A DNA stretch of 16,121 nucleotides from an uncultured Megasphaera sp. (GCA_902464195.1 CABQJB010000022.1:1-16121), one strand, 5' to 3'. Positions 6,638 through 14,225 are shown, counted from the stretch's first letter. Numbers and translations are program-made. The notes: generated by a model not told the origin, from the sequence alone.

Positions 6638-7318
6638 ATGAATAATCTGGAATGGAAAGATAAAGTAACAAGTTTCAAAAAAGTGGACGTCCGCGGCATT
6701 GCCGGTAATTTTCTCGATGGGCTGAAAAAACAGGCCGCCAAACTGCCCGTTGGCCAAGGGCTGGAAGTCATCCAAACCTTTGAACCGATTCCACTCTATG
6801 AAATCATGGAAATGCTGGGATATGTTCACTATACGGAAAAAGCAGCGGAACATGAATATCACGCTTATTTCTACCGGACCGAGGAAAAAGGGAACGTGGA
6901 AGATGCACCAGAACGGCCGGCAGTCATCACCAATTATCCCATGATCGATGAAAAGCTGGGCGAACTGGCTGTCGAATTTTGGGATATGACCTGGAAAAGT
7001 GAAAAGCGATATCTCGATTATAACATCCGCCTCCTGCTTTCGCTGGCCAATGCCGTCGGTGCCGGACGGATGCGGCAGGCCATGCGGGAACTGCTGAAAG
7101 CCTATGCCAATGGCCTGGACTCCAGAGCCTTGGATGACGTATTCGAACAGCTGGCCTGGAACATGGGCATCGGCTTCTTCAGTTCTGAAATCGCTCCGTC
7201 CCCGCTGTTTCATGCGTATAAGCTAATCAAACAGATGGAAAAACAAGGAAAAGAAAGAAACGAAATCAACCAGATGCTAAGAGAAAAATTCTCCGATAAA
7301 AAAGGAGGATGCATGTAA
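6638..7318 (+). CDS. DUF2249 (TusA-like) domain fused to a carboxymuconolactone-decarboxylase-like helical domain
   Basis: The start is the ATG at 6638, after AAGGAGG at 6624-6630; the frame upstream is not needed. The 226-residue product has two parts. Residues 14-80 resemble DUF2249/TusA-like small alpha-beta proteins: VDVRG at 16-20, a helix, then LEVIQTFEPIPLYEIMEMLG at 42-61. The TusA cysteine-proline pair is absent (IAG follows DVRG), as in DUF2249. Residues 105-215 are all-helical, and AVEFWDMTW...LLLSLANAVGAG...MRELLKAYANGLDSRALDDVFEQ resembles the AhpD/CMD fold, but without the CxxC redox pair. Function is unknown; a redox or sulfur-linked role is suggested only by the domain types. 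The C-terminus KKGGCM is encoded by a perfect Shine-Dalgarno-like AAAAAAGGAGG followed by ATG-TAA. A strong terminator starts within two bases of the stop. Confidence 0.75.
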   Translation: MNNLEWKDKVTSFKKVDVRGIAGNFLDGLKKQAAKLPVGQGLEVIQTFEPIPLYEIMEMLGYVHYTEKAAEHEYHAYFYRTEEKGNVEDAPERPAVITNYPMIDEKLGELAVEFWDMTWKSEKRYLDYNIRLLLSLANAVGAGRMRQAMRELLKAYANGLDSRALDDVFEQLAWNMGIGFFSSEIAPSPLFHAYKLIKQMEKQGKERNEINQMLREKFSDKKGGCM

Positions 7319-7319
7319 A

Positions 7320-7357
7320 AAAACAGGGCTTGTCGCACGACGACAAGCCCTGTTTTT
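7320..7357. terminator. Bidirectional intrinsic terminator between convergent genes
   Basis: A 16-base arm at 7320-7335 (AAAACAGGGCTTGTCG) pairs perfectly with 7341-7356 around a CACGA loop, flanked by A- and T-runs. It can stop the DUF2249-CMD gene on plus and the amidase gene (stop at 7368) on minus. Confidence 0.92.
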
Positions 7358-7367
7358 ATCACGCTTC

Positions 7368-8183
7368 TCAACGATAGAATTCAGGCCGGCGCAAGGTGAT
7401 ATAGGGCCTTGCCTGGCGGCTTTCTTTACATTTCTTCAAGTCGATGTCGCAGTACACCAGCCCGGCCTCATCGCCTGCTTTGAGCAGCGTCTGCCCCTCG
7501 CTGTCTACGACCAGTGACTGACCGGCGAAGGTAACGTCTCCTTCCCGGCCGACGCGGTTGCACATGGCGATGAAGACATTGTTCTGATAGGCCTGGACCC
7601 GGATTTCCCATTCAAAGAGGTCTAACGGTTCTGTCATCAAATTGGCCGTCGGTATCAAGACCAGTTCGGCCCCCATGGCAGCGCAGGTGCGGATGCTTTC
7701 CGGCAAATGGCGGTCAAAACAGATGACGACGCCGATTTTCCCAAAAGAAGTATCATAGACGCGAAAACCATCTGGCGAAGGCGTATAGTAATCGAGTTCG
7801 TAGAACTGGGGCGCACTGGTGACATGGACCATAGCCGATTGTCCCAGCAGATTCCCCTTTTCGTCGATGAACAAAGACGTATCATAGGCCTGCCCCTGAT
7901 ATTGCAAATAGAGATTAGGCGACACCATGCAATGTGCCTGCCGTGCCAGATCATAAAAGGCCGTCACCCGCGGGTCATCGGGGTCCAGCAGATAATCCTG
8001 CCGCCGTCTGCCTATCTTTTCCGGCAGCTCGTCTGCCGTGTACTGCGGCAAAAAAGGCATATGCTGTACTTCCGGAAAGAAGAGCAGATTCGCCCCGGCC
8101 GCTTCCTTCACAGCCTCATAACTCACCTGTAAATTCCGTTCCATATCCTCAGCCATCGCCATCTGCATCATCGCAATCCGCAT
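7368..8183 (-). CDS. Nitrilase-superfamily carbon-nitrogen hydrolase, canonical lysine apparently missing
   Basis: The start is the ATG at 8183, with AAGGAG 8 bases upstream; the frame continues to 8237 without a better site. The 271-residue protein has the nitrilase fold marks: E38 in LLFFPE, C155 in GVVICFDRHLPES, and the later NRVGRE (209-214) and GQSLVVDSEG (221-230) strands. Family members usually hydrolyse amides such as N-carbamoylputrescine, omega-amides or N-carbamoyl-amino acids. The active site normally also needs a Lys in a Y/R-R-K-x-H-L motif; here the matching stretch is GQSAMVHV (114-121), with Ala-Met where Arg-Lys is expected. The His is kept. Unless another lysine substitutes, activity may be altered or lost. 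The gene stands alone, convergent with the DUF2249-CMD gene and divergent from the methyltransferase. Confidence 0.87.
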   Translation of the reverse strand: MRIAMMQMAMAEDMERNLQVSYEAVKEAAGANLLFFPEVQHMPFLPQYTADELPEKIGRRRQDYLLDPDDPRVTAFYDLARQAHCMVSPNLYLQYQGQAYDTSLFIDEKGNLLGQSAMVHVTSAPQFYELDYYTPSPDGFRVYDTSFGKIGVVICFDRHLPESIRTCAAMGAELVLIPTANLMTEPLDLFEWEIRVQAYQNNVFIAMCNRVGREGDVTFAGQSLVVDSEGQTLLKAGDEAGLVYCDIDLKKCKESRQARPYITLRRPEFYR

Positions 8184-8240
8184 CAACCTCGCTCCTTTCC
8201 ATGACATACTTATGATAAATAGTGAATCGTATTTCATCCT

Positions 8241-8270
8241 ATTCTAGCAAAATTCCACACATTTTTCCAA
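8241..8270 (-). promoter_or_regulatory. Promoter of the nitrilase-family gene
   Basis: On the minus strand, TTGGAA (8270-8265) and TAGAAT (8246-8241) are separated by 18 bases, and TGC precedes TAGAAT, making an extended -10. The predicted transcript starts near 8234. Confidence 0.55.
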
Positions 8271-8313
8271 TGACGTCCATCCAACCTTTCCTCTAGCCAG
8301 GAAGGGAGCATCG

Positions 8314-8322
8314 TGGTATGAT
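8314..8322 (+). promoter_or_regulatory. Extended -10 promoter of the methyltransferase gene
   Basis: TGGTATGAT fits the extended -10 pattern, 33 bases before the ATG at 8356. The -35 is weak. It lies back to back with the nitrilase promoter. Confidence 0.45.
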
Positions 8323-8355
8323 TTTCCTAGATAGATTGCGAAAGGAGTTATCATA

Positions 8356-9006
8356 ATGACCAATACAGAAAAAGAACGGCAAAAAGCGATTACGACGGCC
8401 GGCAACCCGGCCAGACCGACGGGAGAAGCAGGCACACAGATGTTAGAACGCATGAATAAAAGCCATGCTGCCCTTACGGCCTGGGGCCTATCCTATTTCC
8501 AGTGGTACGGCAATGAAACGGTCCTGGACATCGGCTGCGGCGGCGGGGCCAACCTCCATCGCATGAGCGCCCACATCACGACGGGCCATCTGACTGGCGT
8601 GGACTATTCAGCGACGTCGGTCCAGACCTCACGCCAAACGAATGCCGACGATATAGCTGACGGGAAAATGACACTCTGCGAAGGCTCTGTCGAAGCCCTG
8701 CCCTTTGCCGACAGCACCTTCGACAAAATCACGACCGTCGAAAGCTTCTACTTCTGGCCCAATCCGCCGGAAAACCTGAAAGAAGTCCGCCGCGTCCTGA
8801 AACCAGGCGGCACGTTCCTGCTCATCGCCGAAATCTACGGCCACGACGGCCTCAGCGCCGAAGTCCGTGAAAACATCGAACGCTACCACCTCTATAACCC
8901 GACGCCGGAAACCTTTGAAGCCATTTTTCACGATGCCGGCTTCTCCTCCGTCCAGGTCCACATCGAAAAAGACCACCGCTGGATCTGCGTCGAAGGGAAA
9001 AAATAA
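8356..9006 (+). CDS. Class I SAM-dependent methyltransferase
   Basis: The 216-residue protein shows the class I SAM-binding motifs in order: motif I VLDIGCGGG at 56-64, the ribose-binding acidic residue in GVDYS at 81-85, an acidic/adenine region EGSVEALPFAD at 109-119, and a post-motif VLKPGGTFLLI at 148-157. This arrangement (PF08241/PF13649 type, UbiE/Coq5-like) methylates small molecules. The acceptor is not readable from the sequence; quinone-type, arsenite and drug substrates remain possible, but no arsenite-methyltransferase cysteine set is evident. AAAGGAG at 8341-8347 with an 8-base spacer supports the ATG at 8356. It lies 108 bases before the marR operon, which has its own promoter, so joint regulation is not shown. 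Confidence 0.88.
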   Translation: MTNTEKERQKAITTAGNPARPTGEAGTQMLERMNKSHAALTAWGLSYFQWYGNETVLDIGCGGGANLHRMSAHITTGHLTGVDYSATSVQTSRQTNADDIADGKMTLCEGSVEALPFADSTFDKITTVESFYFWPNPPENLKEVRRVLKPGGTFLLIAEIYGHDGLSAEVRENIERYHLYNPTPETFEAIFHDAGFSSVQVHIEKDHRWICVEGKK

Positions 9007-9034
9007 AGACGCCATACATCGGTTCTTCTATAAA

Positions 9035-9063
9035 TTGACAAAATCCCAAATAGGACTTATACT
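9035..9063 (+). promoter_or_regulatory. Near-consensus promoter of the marR-ABC operon
   Basis: TTGACA (9035-9040), 17 bases, TATACT (9058-9063): the strongest promoter in the window. Two operator-like sites bracket the -10. Confidence 0.85.
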
Positions 9064-9087
9064 AGCAATAGTCCCATTTAGGATTTT
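9040..9087 (+). promoter_or_regulatory. Double operator-like site at the marR promoter
   Basis: The sequence at 9040-9057 (AAAATCCCAAATAGGACT) is the inverted complement of 9070-9087 in 16 of 18 positions, with a 12-base centre holding most of the -10. Within each arm lies a copy of TCCCAWWTAGGA (9044-9055 and 9072-9083), itself an imperfect dyad, the copies being 28 bases apart. The first covers the -35/-10 spacer, the second the start of transcription. This layout fits autorepression by the MarR protein encoded directly downstream; binding itself is inferred. Confidence 0.65.
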
Positions 9088-9114
9088 TGATTTATAACAG
9101 GAGGTCCGATACCT

Positions 9115-9570
9115 TTGGATAATAAACTTCGCAACATCAACCTGGCCTTATTGCAACTGACTAAACGGGAAGATGAACTCTATCATCGCTACGGCACATC
9201 CTGTGGTCTGTCCGACCCGGCACTGTGGATTCTGTACACCCTGTATTTAGACGAAGGAAAGGCTTATACCCAAAACGACCTGGTCACGATGTGGTTCCAT
9301 CCCAAACAGACTATCAACTACACCGTAAACAGTCTGGTCAAGAAAGGCTGGCTAGCCCTGGAGCACGTACCGGGCGCCCGCAACAGCAAAGCCATCCGCC
9401 TGACAGAAGAAGGAAGGCGTCAGTGCCAGGAAAAAATCCGTCCCCTCATGGATGCCGAAGACACCGCCCTGCTGGGCCTGACCGAAACCGAAAGGGACCT
9501 GCTGGTCAAACTCTATGGCAGCCTTCTGAACAGTTTTGAAGGGGCCATCCAAAAAATCATTGGAGAATAA
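9115..9570 (+). CDS. MarR-family transcriptional regulator of the ABC exporter operon
   Basis: The 151-residue protein has the MarR layout: an N-terminal dimer helix, then a winged helix with the recognition region YTQNDLVTMWFHPKQTINYTVNSL (about 51-74), a wing with PGARNSKAIRLTEEG (86-100), and a long C-terminal helix. The start codon is TTG at 9115, because AGGAGG (9099-9104) sits 10 bases before it and no ATG is suitably placed. MarR dimers bind palindromic operators and release them on binding phenolic or drug-like ligands; cysteine C30 is present but no redox pair is obvious. Only 8 bases separate its stop from the first ABC gene, so all three genes form one operon, and the double operator in front suggests self-control. 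Confidence 0.9.
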   Translation: MDNKLRNINLALLQLTKREDELYHRYGTSCGLSDPALWILYTLYLDEGKAYTQNDLVTMWFHPKQTINYTVNSLVKKGWLALEHVPGARNSKAIRLTEEGRRQCQEKIRPLMDAEDTALLGLTETERDLLVKLYGSLLNSFEGAIQKIIGE

Positions 9571-9578
9571 GTGTTCCT

Positions 9579-11306
9579 ATGATGATGTTATTCTCCTTCC
9601 TCAAACCGTATCGGCTCTCATGCTTTTTCATAGCCCTCATCGTACTGACCGACGTTGGCGGCTCCCTGCTCATCCCGGCTATTACAGCAGACATGATCAA
9701 CCTCGCAGTCAGTGGCAAAGGACTAGCCAGCATCCTGCACCTAGGTGTGATGATGCTGGCTATCGCCGTCGCATCCGGCACCTTGACCCTGCTAGGCAGC
9801 TGGTTGTCCGCCCGTCTTTCGGCCAACGTCGGCCGGGATATGCGCAACACCATTTACGACCGATCTCTCCAGTTCTCATCCAGCGACTTTGAAACGTTCG
9901 GCACGGCTTCCATGCTGACTCGCACCTTAAATGACGTCGGCGTCATTCAGCAGGGACTGACCGATTTCGTGCAGATGCTTTTGCCTGTCCCGGTCGTCTG
10001 CATCCTAGGTACCCTCTTTGCCTTCCGTACGAACAGCACTATGGGGGCCCTGGTCTGCGGCGTGACAATCTTCGTCCTGATTATGGTCGCCTTTATCATG
10101 AAGAAGTCCTCACCGATTTTCGCCTGTCTCCAGCAGTACCTCGACAAGATGAACCGGATCCTACGGGAAAATCTGGCTGGCGTACGAGTCATCCGCGCTT
10201 TCAACAAAGAAGCCAGCGAGACCCAGCGGATGAAGAAGAACTTTGAAAATTATGCCAACGCATCTATCCAGGCAAACTATCTCTTTGCCGGCATCGACTG
10301 CCTGTCCCTGACCCTAATCAACCTCTGCCTGGTCGCCATCTTATACCTGGGCGGCAACAGCATCGGCCTGGGACACATGAAAATCGGTGACCTCATAGCA
10401 ATTTCGGAATATACCATCTGGATTCTGGCCTACGTCATGATGGCTCAGATGACATTGCTCATGCTCCCCCGCGCCCTGACCTGCCTGCATCGCATTTCAG
10501 CCGTCCTACGATACAATCCGGAAATCGCAGACGGCCCGATAAAGGAAATCGCCACGCGAGGAACTGATGTTCTATCCTTTAACAATGTCTCCTTCCGCTT
10601 CACCGGTGCCGGAGCCGATACGCTCTCTCACCTTTCATTCACTTGCCGCAGAGGCCAGACGACAGCAGTCATCGGCGCTACGGGCAGTGGCAAATCGACA
10701 CTCGCCCAGCTGGCACTGCGCTTTCACGATGTCACCGGCGGCGCCGTCACCCTGTTCGGCCAGGATATCCGCGGACTCTCCCAGGATACCCTGCGCCAGG
10801 CTATTGCTTATGTCCCACAAAAATCCTGGCTCTTTTCCGGTACCCTTGCCGATAACCTGCGATACGGGAATCCCCAGGCCAGCGATGCCGCCTTATGCCA
10901 TGCCTTACAAATAGCACAGGCCTCCTTCGTCAAAGACCTTCCCCAAGGTCTGTATGCCTCTGTCGCCCAGGGCGGCGCAAATTTTTCCGGCGGCCAGAAA
11001 CAACGCCTGGCTATTGCCAGGGCCTTGGTCAAAAAGGCTCATCTCTACCTCTTCGACGACAGTTTTTCTGCCCTGGATTTCACGACAGATGCCGCTCTGC
11101 GCCAGGCCCTGTCGGCGGAACTGAAAGAGGCCGCCGTCCTCGTCATCGCACAGCGCATCAGTTCCATTGCCCATGCCGACCAGATTATCGTCCTCGCTGA
11201 TGGGAAAATCGTCGGTCAAGGGCGTCATGAAAAACTCTTGCAGACCTGCCCTATTTACCGGGATATCGTGCGTTCTCAGCAGAAAGGAGACATTCCCCAT
11301 GACTGA
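9579..11306 (+). CDS. ABC exporter half-transporter with degenerate ATP site (heterodimer subunit 1)
   Basis: The 575-residue protein has an N-terminal six-helix exporter domain (about 10-300) and a C-terminal nucleotide-binding domain: Walker A GATGSGKST at 366-374, Q-loop Q414, signature FSGGQ at 469-473. Walker B ends in Asp-Asp (LYLFDD, 489-494), with D494 replacing the catalytic Glu, and the switch histidine is Gln (Q525 in VIAQR). Both changes mark the degenerate subunit of heterodimeric exporters such as BmrC/LmrC-type and TM287-type proteins. Together with the next gene it should pump lipophilic compounds or lipids out of the cell. Three ATG codons in a row start the frame (9579, 9582, 9585). 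The only Shine-Dalgarno-like site, GGAG at 9562, is distant, so translation may be coupled to marR. Confidence 0.92.
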   Translation: MMMLFSFLKPYRLSCFFIALIVLTDVGGSLLIPAITADMINLAVSGKGLASILHLGVMMLAIAVASGTLTLLGSWLSARLSANVGRDMRNTIYDRSLQFSSSDFETFGTASMLTRTLNDVGVIQQGLTDFVQMLLPVPVVCILGTLFAFRTNSTMGALVCGVTIFVLIMVAFIMKKSSPIFACLQQYLDKMNRILRENLAGVRVIRAFNKEASETQRMKKNFENYANASIQANYLFAGIDCLSLTLINLCLVAILYLGGNSIGLGHMKIGDLIAISEYTIWILAYVMMAQMTLLMLPRALTCLHRISAVLRYNPEIADGPIKEIATRGTDVLSFNNVSFRFTGAGADTLSHLSFTCRRGQTTAVIGATGSGKSTLAQLALRFHDVTGGAVTLFGQDIRGLSQDTLRQAIAYVPQKSWLFSGTLADNLRYGNPQASDAALCHALQIAQASFVKDLPQGLYASVAQGGANFSGGQKQRLAIARALVKKAHLYLFDDSFSALDFTTDAALRQALSAELKEAAVLVIAQRISSIAHADQIIVLADGKIVGQGRHEKLLQTCPIYRDIVRSQQKGDIPHD

Positions 11307-13107
11307 ATCCACACCCTCTGCCAGCACAGAATGGGAAAGGACACGGGACCACCGCCATACAGCCCGGCGCTTCATCCACTCTCTGGAGACGCAGAAAGTC
11401 CGCCTGACCCTCGTCCTGATCTGTATTGCAGCTTTCAGCATTCTAAACGTCACGGCTCCTTTTTATAGTGCCCGCGTCGTCGATACCCTCTGGGACCATA
11501 TCAAAACCGCGCAGGCCGCTGGCACTTCTTTTACTATCACCTGGGAAACCGGCGGCAGCCTAATCGTGAAGCTCCTGGCTATCTACGCCGCATCCAGCTT
11601 TTTCTATATCAGCCAAACCTTCCTCATGGCCGGTTTCGCAGAAAAACTGAACTACCAGTTCCGCCAGGAAATCGCAGAAAAGCTACAGCGTCTGCCCTTG
11701 TCCTTCTACGACACCCATGCCATCGGCGAAGTCATGAGCTACACGACGAACGACCTGAACAAAGTATCCGAAGCCTTGCAGACTGGCCTCATTCGCCTCT
11801 TCATTGCCATTGGCACTATTATCGGGTCCCTTTTCTTCATGTTCTGGTTCAGCCCTATCCTGACCTTTATTTTCCTGGCCTTTACGACTATTTCTCTCTT
11901 AGTGACCCGCTCCGTCTCCCAACGGACATTACAATATGCCGCCCAGCGCCAGCATCTCGTCGGTGCCTTGAACGGTATCATTGAGGAATCGTATACAGGA
12001 CGCAGTGTCATCAAGGCTTTCCATTACGAAAAACCAAGCGCCCAAAAAGTTCATGATGCCGCCGAATCCCTGGCACAGGCCTCGGCAAAGACAGATTTCA
12101 TGATCAATGCCGTCAACCCCGGTATCCGCCTGATTAACCGTATCAGCTTGGTAAGCATCGCAACGATAGGTGGCAGCATGCTGCTGTCAGGAACCCTGAC
12201 GCCCGGTATCTTCCAGGCCTTCTTCCAATATGTCAATGAAGCTGGCGAGCCCATTACGGAATTCTCCTATATGATCACGTCCTTGCAGTCCGCCCTGGCT
12301 TCGATGGAACGGGTATACCAATTCCTGGATGAACCGGAAATGGCGCCGGACCCAAAATCTCCGCTTCGCTTAGCCTCCGTCCAAGGACGCGTAGCCTTTA
12401 CTCACGTCCGCTTCGGCTATCGTCCGGGAACCCCGCTCATGACAGACGTCAATTTCACGGCTGAGCCAGGCCAGAAAATAGCCATCGTCGGCAGCACCGG
12501 TGCTGGCAAAACGACGATGGTCAACCTGCTCATGCGCTTTTACGATCCCCAGGGCGGTCAAATCACTATCGACGACGTCCCTATCACGGCCATGACACGC
12601 AGCACCCTGCATCATATTCTGGGCATGGTCCTCCAGGATACCTGGCTCTTTGAGGGGACAATCGCCCAAAACATTGCCTACGGGAAGCCCAATGCCACAA
12701 TAGAAGAAATCCGTTCTGCCGCCCAGGCAGCCCGGGCTGATTTCTTCATTCGCTCCCTGCCCCAAGGCTATCACACCCTGCTGATGCACAACGCTGAGAA
12801 CCTCTCTGCCGGCCAGCGCCAACTACTGACCATCGCCCGTGTCTTCCTGCGCAATCCATCTATCCTCCTCCTCGATGAAGCGACATCTTCCATCGACACG
12901 CACACGGAAAGCGAAATCAGCCAAGCCCTGAAGACCCTGATGCAAGGCCGGACGAGCTTCATCATCGCCCACCGCCTGTCGACCATCGTCGATGCCGACA
13001 CTATCCTGGTCATGCAAAAAGGTAACATCATCGAACAAGGGAGCCATCAGGAACTCCTGGCTGCCGGTGGTGCCTATGCCGCACTGTATAACAGCCAATT
13101 CGCGTAA
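11299..13107 (+). CDS. ABC exporter half-transporter with canonical catalytic residues (heterodimer subunit 2)
   Basis: The ATG at 11299 overlaps the end of the previous gene by 8 bases and is preceded by AAAGGAG at 11283-11289; the frame upstream is a shadow. The 602-residue protein has a longer N-terminus, six membrane helices (about 35-325) and a complete nucleotide-binding domain: Walker A GSTGAGKTT at 398-406, Q446, Walker B ILLLDE with E527, and H558 in IIAHR. Its signature is LSAGQ (502-506) rather than LSGGQ. In a heterodimer this signature faces the degenerate Walker motifs of subunit 1, so all non-canonical residues fall in the same ATP site, while E527/H558 pair with the normal signature of subunit 1. 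This is the expected pattern for an asymmetric multidrug exporter. The substrate is unknown. Confidence 0.93.
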   Translation: MTESTPSASTEWERTRDHRHTARRFIHSLETQKVRLTLVLICIAAFSILNVTAPFYSARVVDTLWDHIKTAQAAGTSFTITWETGGSLIVKLLAIYAASSFFYISQTFLMAGFAEKLNYQFRQEIAEKLQRLPLSFYDTHAIGEVMSYTTNDLNKVSEALQTGLIRLFIAIGTIIGSLFFMFWFSPILTFIFLAFTTISLLVTRSVSQRTLQYAAQRQHLVGALNGIIEESYTGRSVIKAFHYEKPSAQKVHDAAESLAQASAKTDFMINAVNPGIRLINRISLVSIATIGGSMLLSGTLTPGIFQAFFQYVNEAGEPITEFSYMITSLQSALASMERVYQFLDEPEMAPDPKSPLRLASVQGRVAFTHVRFGYRPGTPLMTDVNFTAEPGQKIAIVGSTGAGKTTMVNLLMRFYDPQGGQITIDDVPITAMTRSTLHHILGMVLQDTWLFEGTIAQNIAYGKPNATIEEIRSAAQAARADFFIRSLPQGYHTLLMHNAENLSAGQRQLLTIARVFLRNPSILLLDEATSSIDTHTESEISQALKTLMQGRTSFIIAHRLSTIVDADTILVMQKGNIIEQGSHQELLAAGGAYAALYNSQFA

Positions 13108-13114
13108 AAACCAA

Positions 13115-13165
13115 TAAAAAAAGGGACCGTGCATGAGGGCCGAAGCCTTCGTGCAGCAGTCCCCT
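13115..13165 (-). terminator. Hairpin terminator shared by convergent ABC and dehydrogenase genes
   Basis: GGGAC (13123-13127) pairs with GTCCC (13159-13163), TGCA (13130-13133) with TGCA (13152-13155), and GGC with GCC around a CGAA tetraloop. On the minus strand the hairpin is followed by seven T residues, making it a good terminator for the dehydrogenase; on plus it is followed by only a weak T-run. Confidence 0.75.
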
Positions 13166-13178
13166 ATTTCAATTCACG

Positions 13179-14132
13179 CTATTTCCAAAATCCTTCAGCT
13201 TTAGCGATGTTGGCGCGAATCGTAGCGCAGCATGCCTTGAAGTCTTTCATTTCCTGTTCCGGCAGGTTGTATTCCATGACTTCTTCGATGCCATTGGCGC
13301 CGATGACCGAAGGTACACCGCAGAAGATGCCCGTTTCGCCGTATTCGCCATCCAAGGGCGCACTGGCCGCCATGATTTTCCGTTCATCCCGCAGGACGGC
13401 CCGGACCATGGTAGCCGCAGTCATGCTGACACCGTATTCCGTGCAATGTTTGCCCGAATAGGTGACCCAACCAGCTTTGATGGTTTCGTCCTGGACGCGG
13501 GCTTTATCGAAGACATAAGCCGGATTCTGTTCCAGTTCTGCCAGGGATTTACCGCCGAATTTGATGAGCGACCAGGGAACAATCTGAGAATTGCCGTGTT
13601 CCCCCATCATGTAGGCCGAGAAGGAATGGTGGTCCAGACCGGTCTGCTGGGAAATGGCACTGACCAGGCGCGAGCTGTCCAACCCGGTGCCGGTACCAAA
13701 AACATGGCCTTTCGGAAGGCCGCTCTTCTTGGCGATGAGGTCTGTAATGACGTCGCAGGGGTTGGTGATGTTGATGAAAATCCCCTGGAAGCCGCCGGCC
13801 ATGACCTTGGGCATATAATCGGCGACCTGAGGCACAGTGAAATGCATTTCATCGTCGCGGTTCCCCGATGCGCAGAGCGTAATGTCGCCGATGGCATTGA
13901 CGATGACATCGCAATCCGCTAATTCTTCATAACTGGCAATCGTATAGTTGACGCGATGGGGCATGAACATGACGGCATCCATCATATCCTGCCGTTCACT
14001 GACCAGTTTTTCCGACTTCACGTCACATAACTTGACTTCGTCGGCAATCCCGAGGACCCCTAAATCGAAAGCTACATGAGCCCCAACATGGCCTAAGCCG
14101 ATGACACCTACCACACGTTTCTTAAAAGTCAT
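13179..14132 (-). CDS. L-2-hydroxyisocaproate/L-lactate dehydrogenase family enzyme
   Basis: The 317-residue protein is an NAD-dependent 2-hydroxyacid dehydrogenase of the lactate/malate family: GLGHVG at 12-17 (GxGxxG), D37 selecting NAD, the active-site loop with R92 in GNRDDE, NITNPCDV at 121-128, D152 and R155 in LDSSR, and catalytic H179 in GEHGNSQ. The loop and the GEHGNSQxxxWS segment resemble Lactobacillus L-2-hydroxyisocaproate dehydrogenase more than classic LDH, so it may reduce branched 2-oxoacids as well as, or instead of, pyruvate, feeding amino-acid or lactate fermentation. This substrate call is from memory of that enzyme. The ATG at 14132 follows AGGAGG (14145-14140 region) with a spacer of about 8 bases. 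Its promoter carries a perfect palindrome, suggesting control by a redox or substrate-sensing regulator. Confidence 0.88.
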   Translation of the reverse strand: MTFKKRVVGVIGLGHVGAHVAFDLGVLGIADEVKLCDVKSEKLVSERQDMMDAVMFMPHRVNYTIASYEELADCDVIVNAIGDITLCASGNRDDEMHFTVPQVADYMPKVMAGGFQGIFINITNPCDVITDLIAKKSGLPKGHVFGTGTGLDSSRLVSAISQQTGLDHHSFSAYMMGEHGNSQIVPWSLIKFGGKSLAELEQNPAYVFDKARVQDETIKAGWVTYSGKHCTEYGVSMTAATMVRAVLRDERKIMAASAPLDGEYGETGIFCGVPSVIGANGIEEVMEYNLPEQEMKDFKACCATIRANIAKAEGFWK

Positions 14133-14181
14133 AAAAAACGCCTCCTATTCATAGCAACATATAGAAAAAGTTTATTTTTAT

Positions 14182-14211
14182 ATTATATCAAAAAAATCAC
14201 CTTTTTGTCTG
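14182..14211 (-). promoter_or_regulatory. Promoter of the 2-hydroxyacid dehydrogenase gene
   Basis: Minus-strand TATAAT (14187-14182) with CAGACA (14211-14206) as -35 at 18-base spacing (GACA matches consensus). It leaves a leader of about 45 bases. Confidence 0.65.
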
Positions 14212-14225
14212 TTGTAATTACAACA
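14210..14225. promoter_or_regulatory. Perfect 16-bp palindrome, probable operator
   Basis: TGTTGTAATTACAACA reads the same on both strands. It touches the upstream edge of the dehydrogenase -35 box. The TTGT-n4-ACAA form is compatible with a dimeric regulator such as a GntR/FadR-type or Rex-like protein, but does not match the standard Rex or FNR site well. It lies about 66 bases upstream of the -10 of the divergent HAD gene. Confidence 0.6.

Noticed and set aside
8356..9570. Methyltransferase as first gene of the marR-ABC operon
   Set aside because: A near-consensus promoter and operator pair separate it from marR, so co-transcription is not supported.
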